Below, piece after piece: positions 1 to 9,233 of a DNA stretch of 64,000 nt. The position numbers and the translations under genes were made by a program. Origin of the DNA: Bin87 sp965217175 (lineage in GTDB: Bacteria; Chloroflexota; Dehalococcoidia; Lucifugimonadales; UBA3495); NCBI GenBank assembly GCA_965217175.1, contig OZ244251.1, positions 1,116,001-1,180,000 of the forward strand. The letters run 5' to 3'. A model generated the notes under the pieces. The model was not told the DNA's origin, made no database searches, and saw only the letters and a list, made by a program, of their open reading frames with translations. How positions within the stretch are numbered: the stretch's first letter is position 1; each line of letters begins with the position of its first letter.

Positions 1-129
1 TGCGACACTGGCAGCGGGCGTTTCATAGCTTCCGAATTTATCCCGTTATAAACCACTGGACTGCGTCATCATTTCATCCAACTGCCAAAAGGAATTGGTG
101 GACGGCCGGCGTCGGAATCGCGCCCTATA

Positions 130-1479
130 ATGCGTGGTCTGCAATCCCGGGTGGCCCGGATCACCCCCTTTTACTATGGGTGGGTAATACTGGGGTTGAC
201 CGGCGTGGCATCGTATTCGGCGCGGCCGCTGATGGCGGTGGCGGTGTTGACGGTGTTCGTGGTTCCCATGGGGGACGAGTTTGGCTGGACGAGAGCGCAG
301 ATGTCCGGCGCGGTTAGTTTGGGCGGAGCATTCGCGGTGGTGCTGTCGCCGGTGGTGGGGCCGCTGATCGACCGGTACGGTTCGGGTATGGTGGTGGGCA
401 TATCGTCGGCGATTGCGGGCGTGTGCGCTCTTGGCCTGGGGATGGTGAACACCATCTGGCTGTTTTACCTGGTGTATGTGCCCGGGCGGGCGGCGTTTGC
501 CAGCCCACTGGAGATGGGGACGTCCACTGCGGTAAGCAACTGGTTCATCCGCCGCCGGCCGTTCGCCCTGGCGATGAACCACGTGGTGCAGGGATCGGGA
601 CTGGCTGTCATGCCGCTGGTGGCCCAGATGATAATTGGTGTGTCGGGGAATTGGCCGGCGGCGTGGTATGCCCTGGGTATCTGGACGCTGGTGGTGGGGG
701 CGGCGCCGGCCGTTCTGTTGATGGGTCGGCGGCCAGAGGATTTGGGTCTGTTGCCGGATGGCGATACCGAGGCGTCGATTCGGCGCCGGGTGGCGTCAGG
801 ACGCCGCCCGCAAACGACGTCGGACGAAATCAATTTTACGTTGCGCCAGGCCATGCGTACCCGCGCTTTCTGGTTGATGATGCTGTTTGCGTTTGCCGGT
901 TTTATCGTGCAGGCTGGGGTTTCGCTGCACCAGGTTCCTCACTTTATTGACCAGGGAGTGCCCGCTTCGGTGGCGGTGTGGACGGCCAGTATTTTTGCAA
1001 TCTCCCAGGTGCCGGCGAGTCTGCTATGGTCGGCGTTGAGCCAGCGGTTCGCGATGCGGTTTATCATGCCAGTGGCCGGTTTGGTGGTGAGCGGCGGAGC
1101 CATCATCACCGCGTTCTCCGACGGTATCGCGCTGGGATTAGTGGGGGGATTTGTCCTCGGGTTCGGCGTCGCCGGTTTGCACATAATCAGCCGGTTAACC
1201 TGGGCCGACTATTTCGGGCGTCTCCACCTTGGAAAGATATGGGCCTGGGGGCTGGCAGCACAGGTGGGGGGGCAGGCGCTGGGACCAATCGCGGCTGGTA
1301 TCGCCGTGGACCAAATGAATAGCTACCTGCCGGTGTTCACAGCGTTTGGGATCAATCTGGGTGCGGTATCCATTTTGATGCTTGCTGCGACGCGGCCGAC
1401 ACGAGATCAAGCAGCGGGAGGGCAGAGGATACCCGTTCCCGGCGAGGATCAGGCGCAGTTGAACTCCCCGCATGTATAA
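130..1479 (+). CDS. MFS transporter, monocarboxylate/oxalate-type
   Basis: A 449-residue polytopic membrane protein. It opens with TPFYYGWVILGLTG, the start typical of MFS carriers of the monocarboxylate/oxalate:formate type. A cytoplasmic loop with GPLIDRYGSG follows TM2 (the MFS motif A position), and a basic central loop near residues 200-235 separates two six-helix halves. Function is probably secondary transport of a small organic acid across the cytoplasmic membrane; the substrate cannot be read from sequence. The ATG at 130 was chosen because the hydrophobic first helix begins soon after it. A lipoprotein gene follows on the same strand about 80 bases downstream. A second carrier of the same general type lies at 32961-34202. 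Confidence 0.85.
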   Translation: MRGLQSRVARITPFYYGWVILGLTGVASYSARPLMAVAVLTVFVVPMGDEFGWTRAQMSGAVSLGGAFAVVLSPVVGPLIDRYGSGMVVGISSAIAGVCALGLGMVNTIWLFYLVYVPGRAAFASPLEMGTSTAVSNWFIRRRPFALAMNHVVQGSGLAVMPLVAQMIIGVSGNWPAAWYALGIWTLVVGAAPAVLLMGRRPEDLGLLPDGDTEASIRRRVASGRRPQTTSDEINFTLRQAMRTRAFWLMMLFAFAGFIVQAGVSLHQVPHFIDQGVPASVAVWTASIFAISQVPASLLWSALSQRFAMRFIMPVAGLVVSGGAIITAFSDGIALGLVGGFVLGFGVAGLHIISRLTWADYFGRLHLGKIWAWGLAAQVGGQALGPIAAGIAVDQMNSYLPVFTAFGINLGAVSILMLAATRPTRDQAAGGQRIPVPGEDQAQLNSPHV

Positions 1480-1560
1480 TTGCGGGCATGGGGCTGCACC
1501 ATGCCCGGCAACCGGCGCCGCTCGATAGCGCGGCAACCTGATACGATCGACCATACCGAT

Positions 1561-2010
1561 ATGCGAACCACGATATTGTCCCGGATAGTATTTTTGCCGG
1601 CGTTTCTGGTGTTGGTCGTTTTGTTGGCTGCCTGCGGCAACGGTTTGCCCACGCCAACGGGAACGCCGGCCCCAACGCCCACAGCTCAGGCGGTGGTGGA
1701 GCTTTACGAGTTTTTTCAGGCGGAAAAGGAGCGAAATCCCGTTCGTTTCGACAGGATCATGGAAGACGAAGATCTGTTCGGCTTCACGGGCATTGTCAGC
1801 AAGATAGACGGATCAACGATTCGGTTTCACATCGCGGAACGACGCCTGAGAAGGGACCTGTTCGTGGAGTGCGAATTCCGGGAATCCCAGGATATGCTGA
1901 GCCTCAGCGTGGGCGAAAGGGCGACGCTGTACGGAAAAATAGACAAGGCCAAACGCGTAGTGCGATTTGAGGAGTGCCGGCTCGCCGGATCACCGATGCC
2001 GGAACGGTAG
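1561..2010 (+). CDS. small secreted lipoprotein of unknown function
   Basis: Starting at the ATG at 1561, the product (about 149 residues) begins with a short basic stretch, a hydrophobic helix and the lipobox LLAAC, so it is very likely a lipid-anchored exported protein. A Thr/Pro-rich linker (TPTGTPAPTPT) follows. The remainder is a small globular domain with IVSKIDGSTIRFHIAERR and a Cys-containing end (FEECRL), resembling a small OB- or beta-barrel-like fold; I do not recognise a family. An upstream in-frame TTG at 1480 abuts the MFS stop, but it would place 27 polar residues before the signal peptide, so 1561 is preferred. It may be co-transcribed with the MFS gene. Confidence 0.65.
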   Translation: MRTTILSRIVFLPAFLVLVVLLAACGNGLPTPTGTPAPTPTAQAVVELYEFFQAEKERNPVRFDRIMEDEDLFGFTGIVSKIDGSTIRFHIAERRLRRDLFVECEFRESQDMLSLSVGERATLYGKIDKAKRVVRFEECRLAGSPMPER

Positions 2011-2128
2011 GCTCGCCTTCCCTCACGCGCACCAGCTTTATTCCTCACAATGACAGATGCCACTGCGGCGAGATTGCCACGCTGCGTTCGCAATGACAGG
2101 AGCTGCGGCGGTCGGCGGGATCGGACGG
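2011..2128. repeat. REP-like intergenic repeat (GATTGCCACG family)
   Basis: The gap between the lipoprotein and the uvrA stop carries an AGATTGCCACGCTGCGTTCG copy at 2071-2090, continuing into CAATGACAGG. Related copies occur near 22281, 23594, 38844, 47846 and, inverted, near 58163. No coding sequence is visible here. Confidence 0.6.
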
Positions 2129-5100
2129 CTAATCGGCGCTGACGGCGGCGATGGTCTCCAGGCCCAGGCTGCGGCGCAGGTAACGGCCCGTGTGCGACTG
2201 CTCGCACTCCGCCAGCATCTCGGGAGTGCCACATGCCAGCAGGTTGCCGCCCTCGTGGCCCGCACCGGGACCTAGGTCGATGACCCAGTCGGCGTTCTTG
2301 ATCAGGTCCAGGTTGTGCTCGATGAGCAACACCGAATTGCCCTGATCGACGAGCCGGTGCAGCACTCGCAACAGAGCGGCGCAGTCTTCGAAGGACAGTC
2401 CGGTGGTGGGCTCATCCAAAAGGTACAGGGTGCGACCGGTGGCGCGGCGCGACAGTTCGGTGGCCAGCTTGACCCGTTGCGCCTCGCCGCCGGACAGGGT
2501 GGTTGCCGGCTGGCCGAGGCGAATGTAACCCAAACCCACGTCGCGCAGCGTTTCCAGCCGGTTGCGGATGCGGGCGAAGTTCCAGAAAAAATCCAGGGCG
2601 GTTTCCACGGTCATGGACAGCACGTCGGCGATGGACTGGTCGCGCAGAGTAACTTCCAGGGCCTCCCGGTTGTAGCGCCGGCCCTGACAAATTTCGCAGG
2701 GGACGGTTACGTCGGGGAGGAACTGCATCTCGATCTGGATGTAGCCCTCGCCCTGACAGGCTTCGCATCGGCCACCCTTGACGTTGAACGAGAAACGGCC
2801 AGGCTTGTAACCGCGTATGCGTGCTTCGGGCAGGGTTGCGAACAACTCCCGGATGGGTGTGAATGCGCCGGTGTAGGTTGCCGGATTGCTGCGAGGCGTG
2901 CGTCCGATGGGCGACTGGTCGATGTTGACCACCTTGTCGATGTGGTGGATGCCGGTTACGTCGTCGTGGTCGCCGGGACGGTCGCGACCCTGGGCCACGG
3001 CCTGCGCGAGGCGTTTGTACAGAATGTCATATACCAACGTGCTTTTGCCGCTGCCCGACACACCGGTGACGCAGCCCAGCAATCCGAGGGGGAACTCCAC
3101 GTCGATGCCCTTGAGGTTGTTTTCGCGGGCTCCGGTGACGGAGATGGCCAGGCCGTTGCCGGTGCGGCGTTCTTCGGGAACCGGGATGCTTTTGCGACCG
3201 CTGAGGTAAGCGCCGGTGAGCGAATTGACGTTATTCATGACGGCGGCCACGTCGCCGGTGGCCACGATTTCGCCACCGTGTTCGCCGGCCCCTGGCCCCA
3301 AATCCACGATATAGTCGGCGGCGCGCATCATGGCGTCGTCGTGCTCAACAACAATGACGGTGTTGCCCATGTCGCGCAGGCGGGTGAGGGTGCCAATGAG
3401 TCGATGGTCGTCGTGGGGGTGCAGGCCAACGGTGGGCTCATCGCAGACGTAGAGCACGCCGGTCAATCCGCTGCCGATCTGCGTGGCCAGCCGAACCCGC
3501 TGCGCCTCGCCGCCGGAGAGCGTGCGGGCCGTGCGGCTCATGGTCACGTAGTCGAGACCGATGCTGTCGAGGAAATGCAGACGACCTTCGATTTCTTTGA
3601 GAATCTGGTCGGCGATGGTCATATCCCGCTCGGTAAGCGTGGCGGGCGCCGGTGTTGCGGGTAGCGCGTTGCGACGGGTGCGCCGGCGCCGGGTCGCGGT
3701 TCCGTTGGTGGGAGCGGCTTCGGCGGGTACCAGGGTTGCGGTGGGCTCGTGTCCGTTGGTTTCGCTGTGCCCGTTTACCGAACCATTTTCCGATGGGTCA
3801 GCGCCCGGTTTGATGCTGCGGATCCAGCGCAGGCCCTGGCCGATGGTAAGGCCGGTTACCTCCATGATGTTTTGGCCGCAGACCAGAACGCCCAGCGCTT
3901 CGGGCCGCAGGCGGGCGCCGTCGCAGGATCGGCAGGCCCGTTGGGCCATATAACGCTCGATCTCGCTGCGGGTGTGGTCTGACTCGGTGTCGCGGTAACG
4001 GCGCTGCAGGTTAGGGATTACACCCTCGTAGGTGGTGTTCCAGGCGTAGGTGCGGCCGCGACCGGTGCGATGGCGCACCTGCACCTTGAGCTTGCCGGCG
4101 CCGTAGAGGATGACGTTCATCTGATCGTCGGTGAGTTCGCGCACGGGAATCTGGGGAGAGAAGTCGAACTCGCTGGCCACGGCTTCCATCATGCTGGCGT
4201 ACCAGGCATTGGCAGCGCCGGAGCGGGCCCAGGGAACGATGGCGCCTTCCAGCAGGGACAGGGAGCGGTTTTGAATCACCAGGCCGGGGTCCACTTCTAA
4301 CTGGTAGCCCAGGCCGGTGCAGGTCGAGCAGGCTCCGTGGGGGCTGTTGAAGCTGAAGGTGCGCGGCTCGATCTCGGGCAGGCTGACACCGCAGGCGACG
4401 CAGGCGAACTGTTCACTGAACACGATATCGTCGTCGCCCTCCCGGGCCACGGTGAGGACACCTTCGCCCTCGCGCAGGGCGGTTTCCACCGACTCGGTAA
4501 CCCGGCTGGTTTCGGTGTCGCTGCGGATGATCAGGCGGTCGACCACGATGTCGATGTAGTGCCACTTCTGCTTGTCGAGGGTGAGGGCGTCGGTTTCTTC
4601 GACCAGCATCACATCGCCATTGACGCGCACGCGGACGAAACCTCCGCGACGGGTGGCTTCGAACACCTCGCGATGCTCGCCCTTCTTGCGGCGAATCTTG
4701 GGAGCCAGCAGGGTGATGCGTGACGATTCGGGCAGATTCAGGATGGCATCGACAATCTGCTGTACGGTTTGGCGGGCCACCGGGTTGCCGCACTTGGGGC
4801 AGTGGGGCTTGCCGATGCGGGCGAACAGGAGCCGGAGGTAGTCGTAAATCTCAGTAACCGTCCCAACCGTGGAACGGGGGTTGTGGGAAACTCCCTTCTG
4901 GTCGATGGAGATGGCAGGCGACAATCCCTCGATGTAGTCGACATCGGGTTTATCCATGCGACCAAGGAACTGACGGGCATAGGCCGACAGGGATTCGACG
5001 TAACGCCGTTGTCCCTCGGCGTAGATGGTGTCGAAGGCGAGGCTGCTTTTGCCCGATCCGGAGACGCCGGTGATAACCACCAAGCGGTCTCTGGGGATGG

Positions 5101-5164
5101 TTACGTCGATGTTCTTGAGGTTGTGCTCGCGGGCACCCTTGATGTAGATGACGTCCTGAGGCAT
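2129..5164 (-). CDS. uvrA: excinuclease ABC subunit A (UvrA)
   Basis: The damage-recognition ATPase of nucleotide excision repair, which loads UvrB. The 1011-residue product has two ABC modules: Walker A motifs GVSGSGKSSL and GVSGSGKSTL, and two signatures LSGGEAQRVRLA and LSGGEAQRVKLA. There are two zinc sites, CVACG...CSTC and CEAC...CEIC. It is longer than the usual 940-960 residues because of a low-complexity insert at about residues 460-520, rich in Asn-Gly-His, Ala/Pro/Thr and a run of Arg (TATRRRRTRRN), just before the first ABC signature region. The BCCP gene lies downstream of it in window coordinates and 87 bases upstream of it in transcription. Identity is certain; the insert is odd but leaves the motifs intact. 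Confidence 0.97.
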   Translation of the reverse strand: MPQDVIYIKGAREHNLKNIDVTIPRDRLVVITGVSGSGKSSLAFDTIYAEGQRRYVESLSAYARQFLGRMDKPDVDYIEGLSPAISIDQKGVSHNPRSTVGTVTEIYDYLRLLFARIGKPHCPKCGNPVARQTVQQIVDAILNLPESSRITLLAPKIRRKKGEHREVFEATRRGGFVRVRVNGDVMLVEETDALTLDKQKWHYIDIVVDRLIIRSDTETSRVTESVETALREGEGVLTVAREGDDDIVFSEQFACVACGVSLPEIEPRTFSFNSPHGACSTCTGLGYQLEVDPGLVIQNRSLSLLEGAIVPWARSGAANAWYASMMEAVASEFDFSPQIPVRELTDDQMNVILYGAGKLKVQVRHRTGRGRTYAWNTTYEGVIPNLQRRYRDTESDHTRSEIERYMAQRACRSCDGARLRPEALGVLVCGQNIMEVTGLTIGQGLRWIRSIKPGADPSENGSVNGHSETNGHEPTATLVPAEAAPTNGTATRRRRTRRNALPATPAPATLTERDMTIADQILKEIEGRLHFLDSIGLDYVTMSRTARTLSGGEAQRVRLATQIGSGLTGVLYVCDEPTVGLHPHDDHRLIGTLTRLRDMGNTVIVVEHDDAMMRAADYIVDLGPGAGEHGGEIVATGDVAAVMNNVNSLTGAYLSGRKSIPVPEERRTGNGLAISVTGARENNLKGIDVEFPLGLLGCVTGVSGSGKSTLVYDILYKRLAQAVAQGRDRPGDHDDVTGIHHIDKVVNIDQSPIGRTPRSNPATYTGAFTPIRELFATLPEARIRGYKPGRFSFNVKGGRCEACQGEGYIQIEMQFLPDVTVPCEICQGRRYNREALEVTLRDQSIADVLSMTVETALDFFWNFARIRNRLETLRDVGLGYIRLGQPATTLSGGEAQRVKLATELSRRATGRTLYLLDEPTTGLSFEDCAALLRVLHRLVDQGNSVLLIEHNLDLIKNADWVIDLGPGAGHEGGNLLACGTPEMLAECEQSHTGRYLRRSLGLETIAAVSAD

Positions 5165-5251
5165 AACAGCCCCAATTTTACCACCTGTTGCGGCGCGTTG
5201 CCTTCACGCCAATTCTTGCCCCGGAGCACGGGTTGGATAATAGTTGCGGGT

Positions 5252-5686
5252 CTACTCCAGTTCGACGAGGGGATCGTTGGCGCTGACTGAGTCGAGGGGC
5301 TGTACGAACACGGTTTTAACCACGCCGTCCCGGTGGGCCAGAATGCTCTGTTCCATTTTCATCGCTTCGACCACGCACACTTCATCCCCGGCGGACACCG
5401 CGTCACCCGGACGCACCATCACCGACATGACGCGGCCCGGCATGGGTGAACGCAGGATGTCGTCATTGACGGGGGCTGCTGCGCCGGGGCCGCCAGGCGT
5501 TGGGGCGTCAGGTACGGAGAGTCCGCCAGACGGACGGCCCCGGCGCGGCGGAGTGGGTGCGTCGGCCACTCCGATGTCGATAAGAAAGGTTTCGCCATCT
5601 ACGGTAACCTCGACCGGCGACTGGCCAAGGTCGCCAACCTCTACGGTGTACCACTGGTCGCCGATGCGTACCCTTATCGTTGCCAC
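5252..5686 (-). CDS. accB: biotin carboxyl carrier protein (BCCP)
   Basis: The carrier subunit of a biotin-dependent carboxylase. The C-terminal biotinyl domain has the EAMKMEQS biotinylation motif with the target Lys at about residue 110, preceded by a Pro/Gly-rich linker and an N-terminal beta-rich segment (TIRVRIGDQWYTVEVGD). I choose the GTG at 5686, one base after the TAG stop (5690-5688) of the carboxylase gene, because the open frame upstream overlaps accC and encodes basic, low-quality sequence. The product is about 144 residues, normal for the family. Carboxytransferase genes are not in the window, so the acyl-CoA or 2-oxoacid substrate is unknown. Confidence 0.88.
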   Translation of the reverse strand: MATIRVRIGDQWYTVEVGDLGQSPVEVTVDGETFLIDIGVADAPTPPRRGRPSGGLSVPDAPTPGGPGAAAPVNDDILRSPMPGRVMSVMVRPGDAVSAGDEVCVVEAMKMEQSILAHRDGVVKTVFVQPLDSVSANDPLVELE

Positions 5687-5687
5687 G

Positions 5688-7274
5688 CTACCAGGTTGCG
5701 CTCCCCAAACGCGAATGGAATAGTTCCCGGCGACCCTGCATCCGCCAGCGCGAGCCAGGGGCCTGTGCGCCCGCCGGGTCCTGCTGTCCGGCCTGAGCAG
5801 CCAGAACCGCGGCCCCGATGGCGGCGGCCAGCGCCCGAGGGTTCTGGGCGAGGCCGGGATCATATCCGTTGTGGTGTCCGTTGGTGGACACTGCCGAACT
5901 GTGGCCGTTCATGGCGGCCCGGCGGGATTGCTGTCGCCGGTCCAAAATATCGGCCAGGCTGCCGGTATTGTATGTCCCGGACGTGAATTCGGGACTGGCA
6001 AGAACATCGCGCAGCAGCGGTATGTTGGTGGTGACGCCTTCAATGGTGAAATCGGCCAGTGCAGTGTCCAATGCGGCGATGGCGGCGTCACGGTCGGGAG
6101 CCCAAACCATGACCTTGGCCAACAGCGGTTCGTAGTGTAGCGAAACCTCGTAACCGATGCAAAGCGCGGTATCCACGCGGACGTTGTCTCCGTGGGGCAG
6201 GAGGAGATCGGTGACGACGCCGGTGTTGGGCAGGCAGGTGTCGGGGTCTTCCGGATATACGCGGGCCTCGATGGCGTGGCCGTTGGCCGTGATGTCACCC
6301 TGGCGCTGGGAGAAGGCGATGCAGGCAGCCGACTGGAGCTGCATCTCAACGATGTCCTGTCCGGTGAGCAGCTCGGTTACGCCGTGCTCGACCTGCAACC
6401 GGGGGTTCATCTCGAGGAAGAAGAAATGGCCGTCGGGGGTAACCAGGAATTCGACAGTGCCGGCGTTGGTGTAACCAACCTCGCGGCCCAACTGGCGGGA
6501 CAGGCGACCGATTTGTTCCCGTACGTCTGCGGGCAGTTTGGCCGATGCCGGCGTTTCTTCGATGAGTTTCTGGTTGCGACGCTGGATGGAACAGTCGCGC
6601 TCGTAGAGGTGCAACACGTTGCCATACTGGTCGGCGATGAGCTGGACTTCGACATGGGACGCGCCCTGAAGGTAACGTTCGTAGAACAGGCTGGGGTCGG
6701 CAAAGGCGGCCTGGGCGGTTTTGCGGGTCCGCTCGATGATGGGCTCCAGTTCCGCCATGGTGTGCACCACGTGGATGCCGATGCCGCCGCCACCGGAGAT
6801 GGCTTTTACCATCATGGGGAAGCCCAGTTCCCTCGCCCTGGTAATTGCCTCATCGTCTTTGACGGGTTCTTCGGTGCCGGGCATCACCGGCAAGCCGGAC
6901 TTGCGGGCGACGCGGCGGGCGGAGAGTTTGTCGCCCATCTGGTTGAGCACCTCTTCGCCGGGGCCGATGAAGACGATGCCATTGGATTTGCACCGGCGGG
7001 CGAGCTCGGAGTTTTCCGAAAGGAACCCGTATCCCGGATGGATGGCCTCAGCGCCGGTGTCCCGGCAGGCCGCCAGCACGGCGTCGATGTTCAGGTAGGA
7101 ATCGGTGGCTGCCGCGCCGCCGATGCAAACTGACTCGTCGGCCATGCGGGTGTGCATGGTTCCCCGGTCGGCCTCGGAATACACGGCGACGGTTGCGACG
7201 CCCATGCGCTGGCAGGTACGAATGATGCGGGCGGCTATCTCGCCCCGGTTAGCAACCAATACTTTGCTGAACAT
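5688..7274 (-). CDS. accC: biotin carboxylase subunit
   Basis: ATP-dependent carboxylation of BCCP-bound biotin. The protein starts MFSKVLVANRGEIAARI, and the ATP-grasp glycine loop (ISGGGGIGIH) lies near residue 160. The biotin carboxylase C-terminal region includes FLEMNPRLQVEHGVTE, the catalytic Glu-Met-Asn-x-Arg-x-Gln-Val-Glu-His block. The canonical enzyme ends near residue 450. Here a tail of about 75 residues follows, with low-complexity MNGHSSAVSTNGHHNGYDP and an Ala/Gln-rich stretch, and it overlaps nothing essential. The gene is immediately upstream of the BCCP gene with effectively no gap, so the two are translationally coupled. Confidence 0.93.
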   Translation of the reverse strand: MFSKVLVANRGEIAARIIRTCQRMGVATVAVYSEADRGTMHTRMADESVCIGGAAATDSYLNIDAVLAACRDTGAEAIHPGYGFLSENSELARRCKSNGIVFIGPGEEVLNQMGDKLSARRVARKSGLPVMPGTEEPVKDDEAITRARELGFPMMVKAISGGGGIGIHVVHTMAELEPIIERTRKTAQAAFADPSLFYERYLQGASHVEVQLIADQYGNVLHLYERDCSIQRRNQKLIEETPASAKLPADVREQIGRLSRQLGREVGYTNAGTVEFLVTPDGHFFFLEMNPRLQVEHGVTELLTGQDIVEMQLQSAACIAFSQRQGDITANGHAIEARVYPEDPDTCLPNTGVVTDLLLPHGDNVRVDTALCIGYEVSLHYEPLLAKVMVWAPDRDAAIAALDTALADFTIEGVTTNIPLLRDVLASPEFTSGTYNTGSLADILDRRQQSRRAAMNGHSSAVSTNGHHNGYDPGLAQNPRALAAAIGAAVLAAQAGQQDPAGAQAPGSRWRMQGRRELFHSRLGSATW

Positions 7275-7463
7275 TTGATGTCCCTCGGTATCGAACCGTA
7301 TGGGTTACCCGGCCGCGGTTCCTGTTGTGGCAAGAATGATCGCAGCGGCGGACCCGGCGGGCCTGTTGGTGTTTACGCAGGATCGCGACAACACCGTGGT
7401 GATAACCGACTTTTTAATCCATTTGGTGTTAACCGTTCAACAGCGGCGGGGGCGAGTTTGAGA

Positions 7464-8231
7464 CTAAATCGAAGCCGTGCCGGTTTTTTCGATGAATGCG
7501 ACCGAGTTGATTCTCCCGTCCAACCAGTACTGGAGGCAGGACGACAGCACTTCGTTGACCTCTCTCTGCACGAGCGAGGGCACCCGCAAATCGGGGAGCG
7601 CGGATACCAGCGGCGTACGGTGCAGCAGACGCAGTACCTTGAGGGCGGGTAAAGACAGGGGACGCGACAACGCTTCGGTTGGAACGCAATCCAGGCACAT
7701 GGTTCCGCCGGCCCCGGCTGCGAAGCGGTGGCGTTCCGGTTCCAGCGGCGAGCCGCAGTCGATGCAGGAGAACAACTCGGGCATGAAACCCGACAGCCGC
7801 AGCAGCCGGATTTCGAAGTACCGCAGGTGCAAATCGGTGGCCGACCCGGATTCCATGACGTTGAGGGTTTGCAGGGTGAGATCGAAAAGTTCCGCGTTGG
7901 GTTCGGAAAGAGCGCTGAAGCCATCCACCAGTTCGACCACGTACAGGGCGCGGGATAGCAAGTGGTAGTCGGCCTTCACGGCCGCGAATACGCTGCGGTC
8001 TTCCGCTTCGGCGACGGTGTCCAGCGTGCGACCGCGAGCCAGGGCGAGGTTGAGCAGCGTGAGGGGCTCGAAATGGCCGACCAGCTTGCCGTTGATGCGG
8101 CGGGCGCCGCGGGCGACGACTTCGAGTTTGCCGTGCTCGCGGGTGAGCAGGGTCGAAAGGACGTCGGCCTCGCCGATGGGTCTCTTGCGCAGGGTGAGTC
8201 CCAGAGCCCGGTAGGTGCGCGGCAGAGTCAT
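7464..8231 (-). CDS. recO: DNA repair protein RecO
   Basis: A recombination mediator that works with RecR (and RecF) to load RecA on SSB-coated gaps. The N-terminal OB-fold region starts MTLPRTYRALGLTLRKRPIGE, and LSTLLTREHGKLEVVARGAR is characteristic of RecO. The C-terminal part holds a CIDCG...CLDC four-Cys zinc site at about residues 150-180. The length of 255 residues is usual. It begins 4 bases after the recR stop, so the recR-recO unit is almost certainly one transcript, downstream of dnaX-ybaB. The 190-base gap to accC shows no feature I can name. Confidence 0.93.
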   Translation of the reverse strand: MTLPRTYRALGLTLRKRPIGEADVLSTLLTREHGKLEVVARGARRINGKLVGHFEPLTLLNLALARGRTLDTVAEAEDRSVFAAVKADYHLLSRALYVVELVDGFSALSEPNAELFDLTLQTLNVMESGSATDLHLRYFEIRLLRLSGFMPELFSCIDCGSPLEPERHRFAAGAGGTMCLDCVPTEALSRPLSLPALKVLRLLHRTPLVSALPDLRVPSLVQREVNEVLSSCLQYWLDGRINSVAFIEKTGTASI

Positions 8232-8235
8232 GGCG

Positions 8236-8859
8236 CTATTCCAGCTCGCTGCGGCCCGAGAAGGCGCGGCTGAGGGTGAGCTCGTCGGCGAATTCCAGGG
8301 TGCCGCCGACCGGTAATCCGCGGGCGAGGCGGGTGATGCGAATACCGGATCCGTTCAGGCGGCGATGGATGAAATCGGCGGTGGCGTCGCCTTCCAGCGT
8401 GGAGTTGGTGGCGATGATCAGCTCACGGAAGGGGTTATCTTCGCGCTGCAATCTGCCAAACAACTGGGGCAGGTGAATGTCTTCGGGGCCAATTCCGTTG
8501 AGGGGCGACAGGACGCCATGCAGGACGTGATACAGGCCGCGAAACGCTCGGGTGCGTTCCAGCGCAACGAGGTCGCGGCTTTCTTCGACCACGCAGATCT
8601 GGTCCTGGTTGCGCTGTGGGTTGGAGCAGATATCGCAAGGGGAGGCATCGGTGAGGTTGCGACATTCGGCACAGAAAAGGATGAGGTCTTTGACGCTGGT
8701 GATGGCGTCGGTCAGCGTCCGGGCGTCTTCGGCCGGCATCTGCGCGATGTGGTAGGCGATGCGCTGGGCGCTCTTCGGCCCGATGCCGGGCAGCCGGTGC
8801 AACTCGGAGATAAGTTGTCCGAGCGAACGGGTGGTCCCGGGGCCGGGATCATTCAGCAT
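8236..8859 (-). CDS. recR: recombination protein RecR
   Basis: Forms a DNA clamp that acts with RecO in gap repair. The 207-residue product has an N-terminal helix-hairpin-helix region (LHRLPGIGPKSAQRIAYHI), a C4 zinc finger (CAECRNLTDASPCDIC) and a Toprim domain beginning ICVVEESRDL, with GVLSPLNGIGPEDI after it. All hallmark elements are intact. It sits in the conserved bacterial dnaX-ybaB-recR order, 71 bases after ybaB. Confidence 0.96.
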   Translation of the reverse strand: MLNDPGPGTTRSLGQLISELHRLPGIGPKSAQRIAYHIAQMPAEDARTLTDAITSVKDLILFCAECRNLTDASPCDICSNPQRNQDQICVVEESRDLVALERTRAFRGLYHVLHGVLSPLNGIGPEDIHLPQLFGRLQREDNPFRELIIATNSTLEGDATADFIHRRLNGSGIRITRLARGLPVGGTLEFADELTLSRAFSGRSELE

Positions 8860-8930
8860 GGCGCTTCAGGCGTAGTGTGGTTAGTTGCGAAAGGGACGGG
8901 CGTACCGTGTGATGCTGGCAACCCACTGGA

Positions 8931-9233
8931 TCAGGTCAGGCCGGGAATGTTGAGCCCTCCGGTAACCTCACCCATCTTTTCGGCGGCCAACTGCTGGGTG
9001 CGGGCGGAGGCGTCGTTGACGGCGGCGGCGACCAGGTCCTGCAGCAGGTCGATGTCCTCGGCTGCTTCGGGCTCGATGATGACTTCGGACACTTCCTGTT
9101 TGCCGTTCATGGTGACGCGCACCACGCCACCGCCGGCGGAGCCCTGGACGGTGAGTTCTTCGAGTTCCTGCTGCACCTTGGCCAACCGGTTTTGCAACTG
9201 CTGGGCCTGGCGCATCATCTTTCGGTTCATCAT
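8931..9233 (-). CDS. ybaB: YbaB/EbfC nucleoid-associated protein
   Basis: A small DNA-binding protein (100 residues). It begins with a Met/Gln-rich helix (MMNRKMMRQAQQLQNRLAK), followed by the beta-strand/helix core VTMNGKQEVSEVIIEPEA that is diagnostic for YbaB. Its start overlaps the dnaX stop by four bases (ATGA), which implies coupled translation. The conserved dnaX-ybaB-recR neighbourhood supports the call. Confidence 0.94.
   Translation of the reverse strand: MMNRKMMRQAQQLQNRLAKVQQELEELTVQGSAGGGVVRVTMNGKQEVSEVIIEPEAAEDIDLLQDLVAAAVNDASARTQQLAAEKMGEVTGGLNIPGLT

Noticed and set aside
2315..3664. 449-codon plus-strand open frame opposite uvrA
   Set aside because: A shadow frame produced by the GC-rich codon bias of uvrA; UvrA motifs on the minus strand are complete.
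8905..8950. SRP (4.5S) RNA-like string near ATCAGGTCAGGCCGGGAATG
   Set aside because: It resembles the conserved SRP core and lies close to dnaX, where ffs is often found, but it coincides with the final codons of ybaB (GLNIPGLT) and lacks the GGAAGCAGCC tetraloop region.
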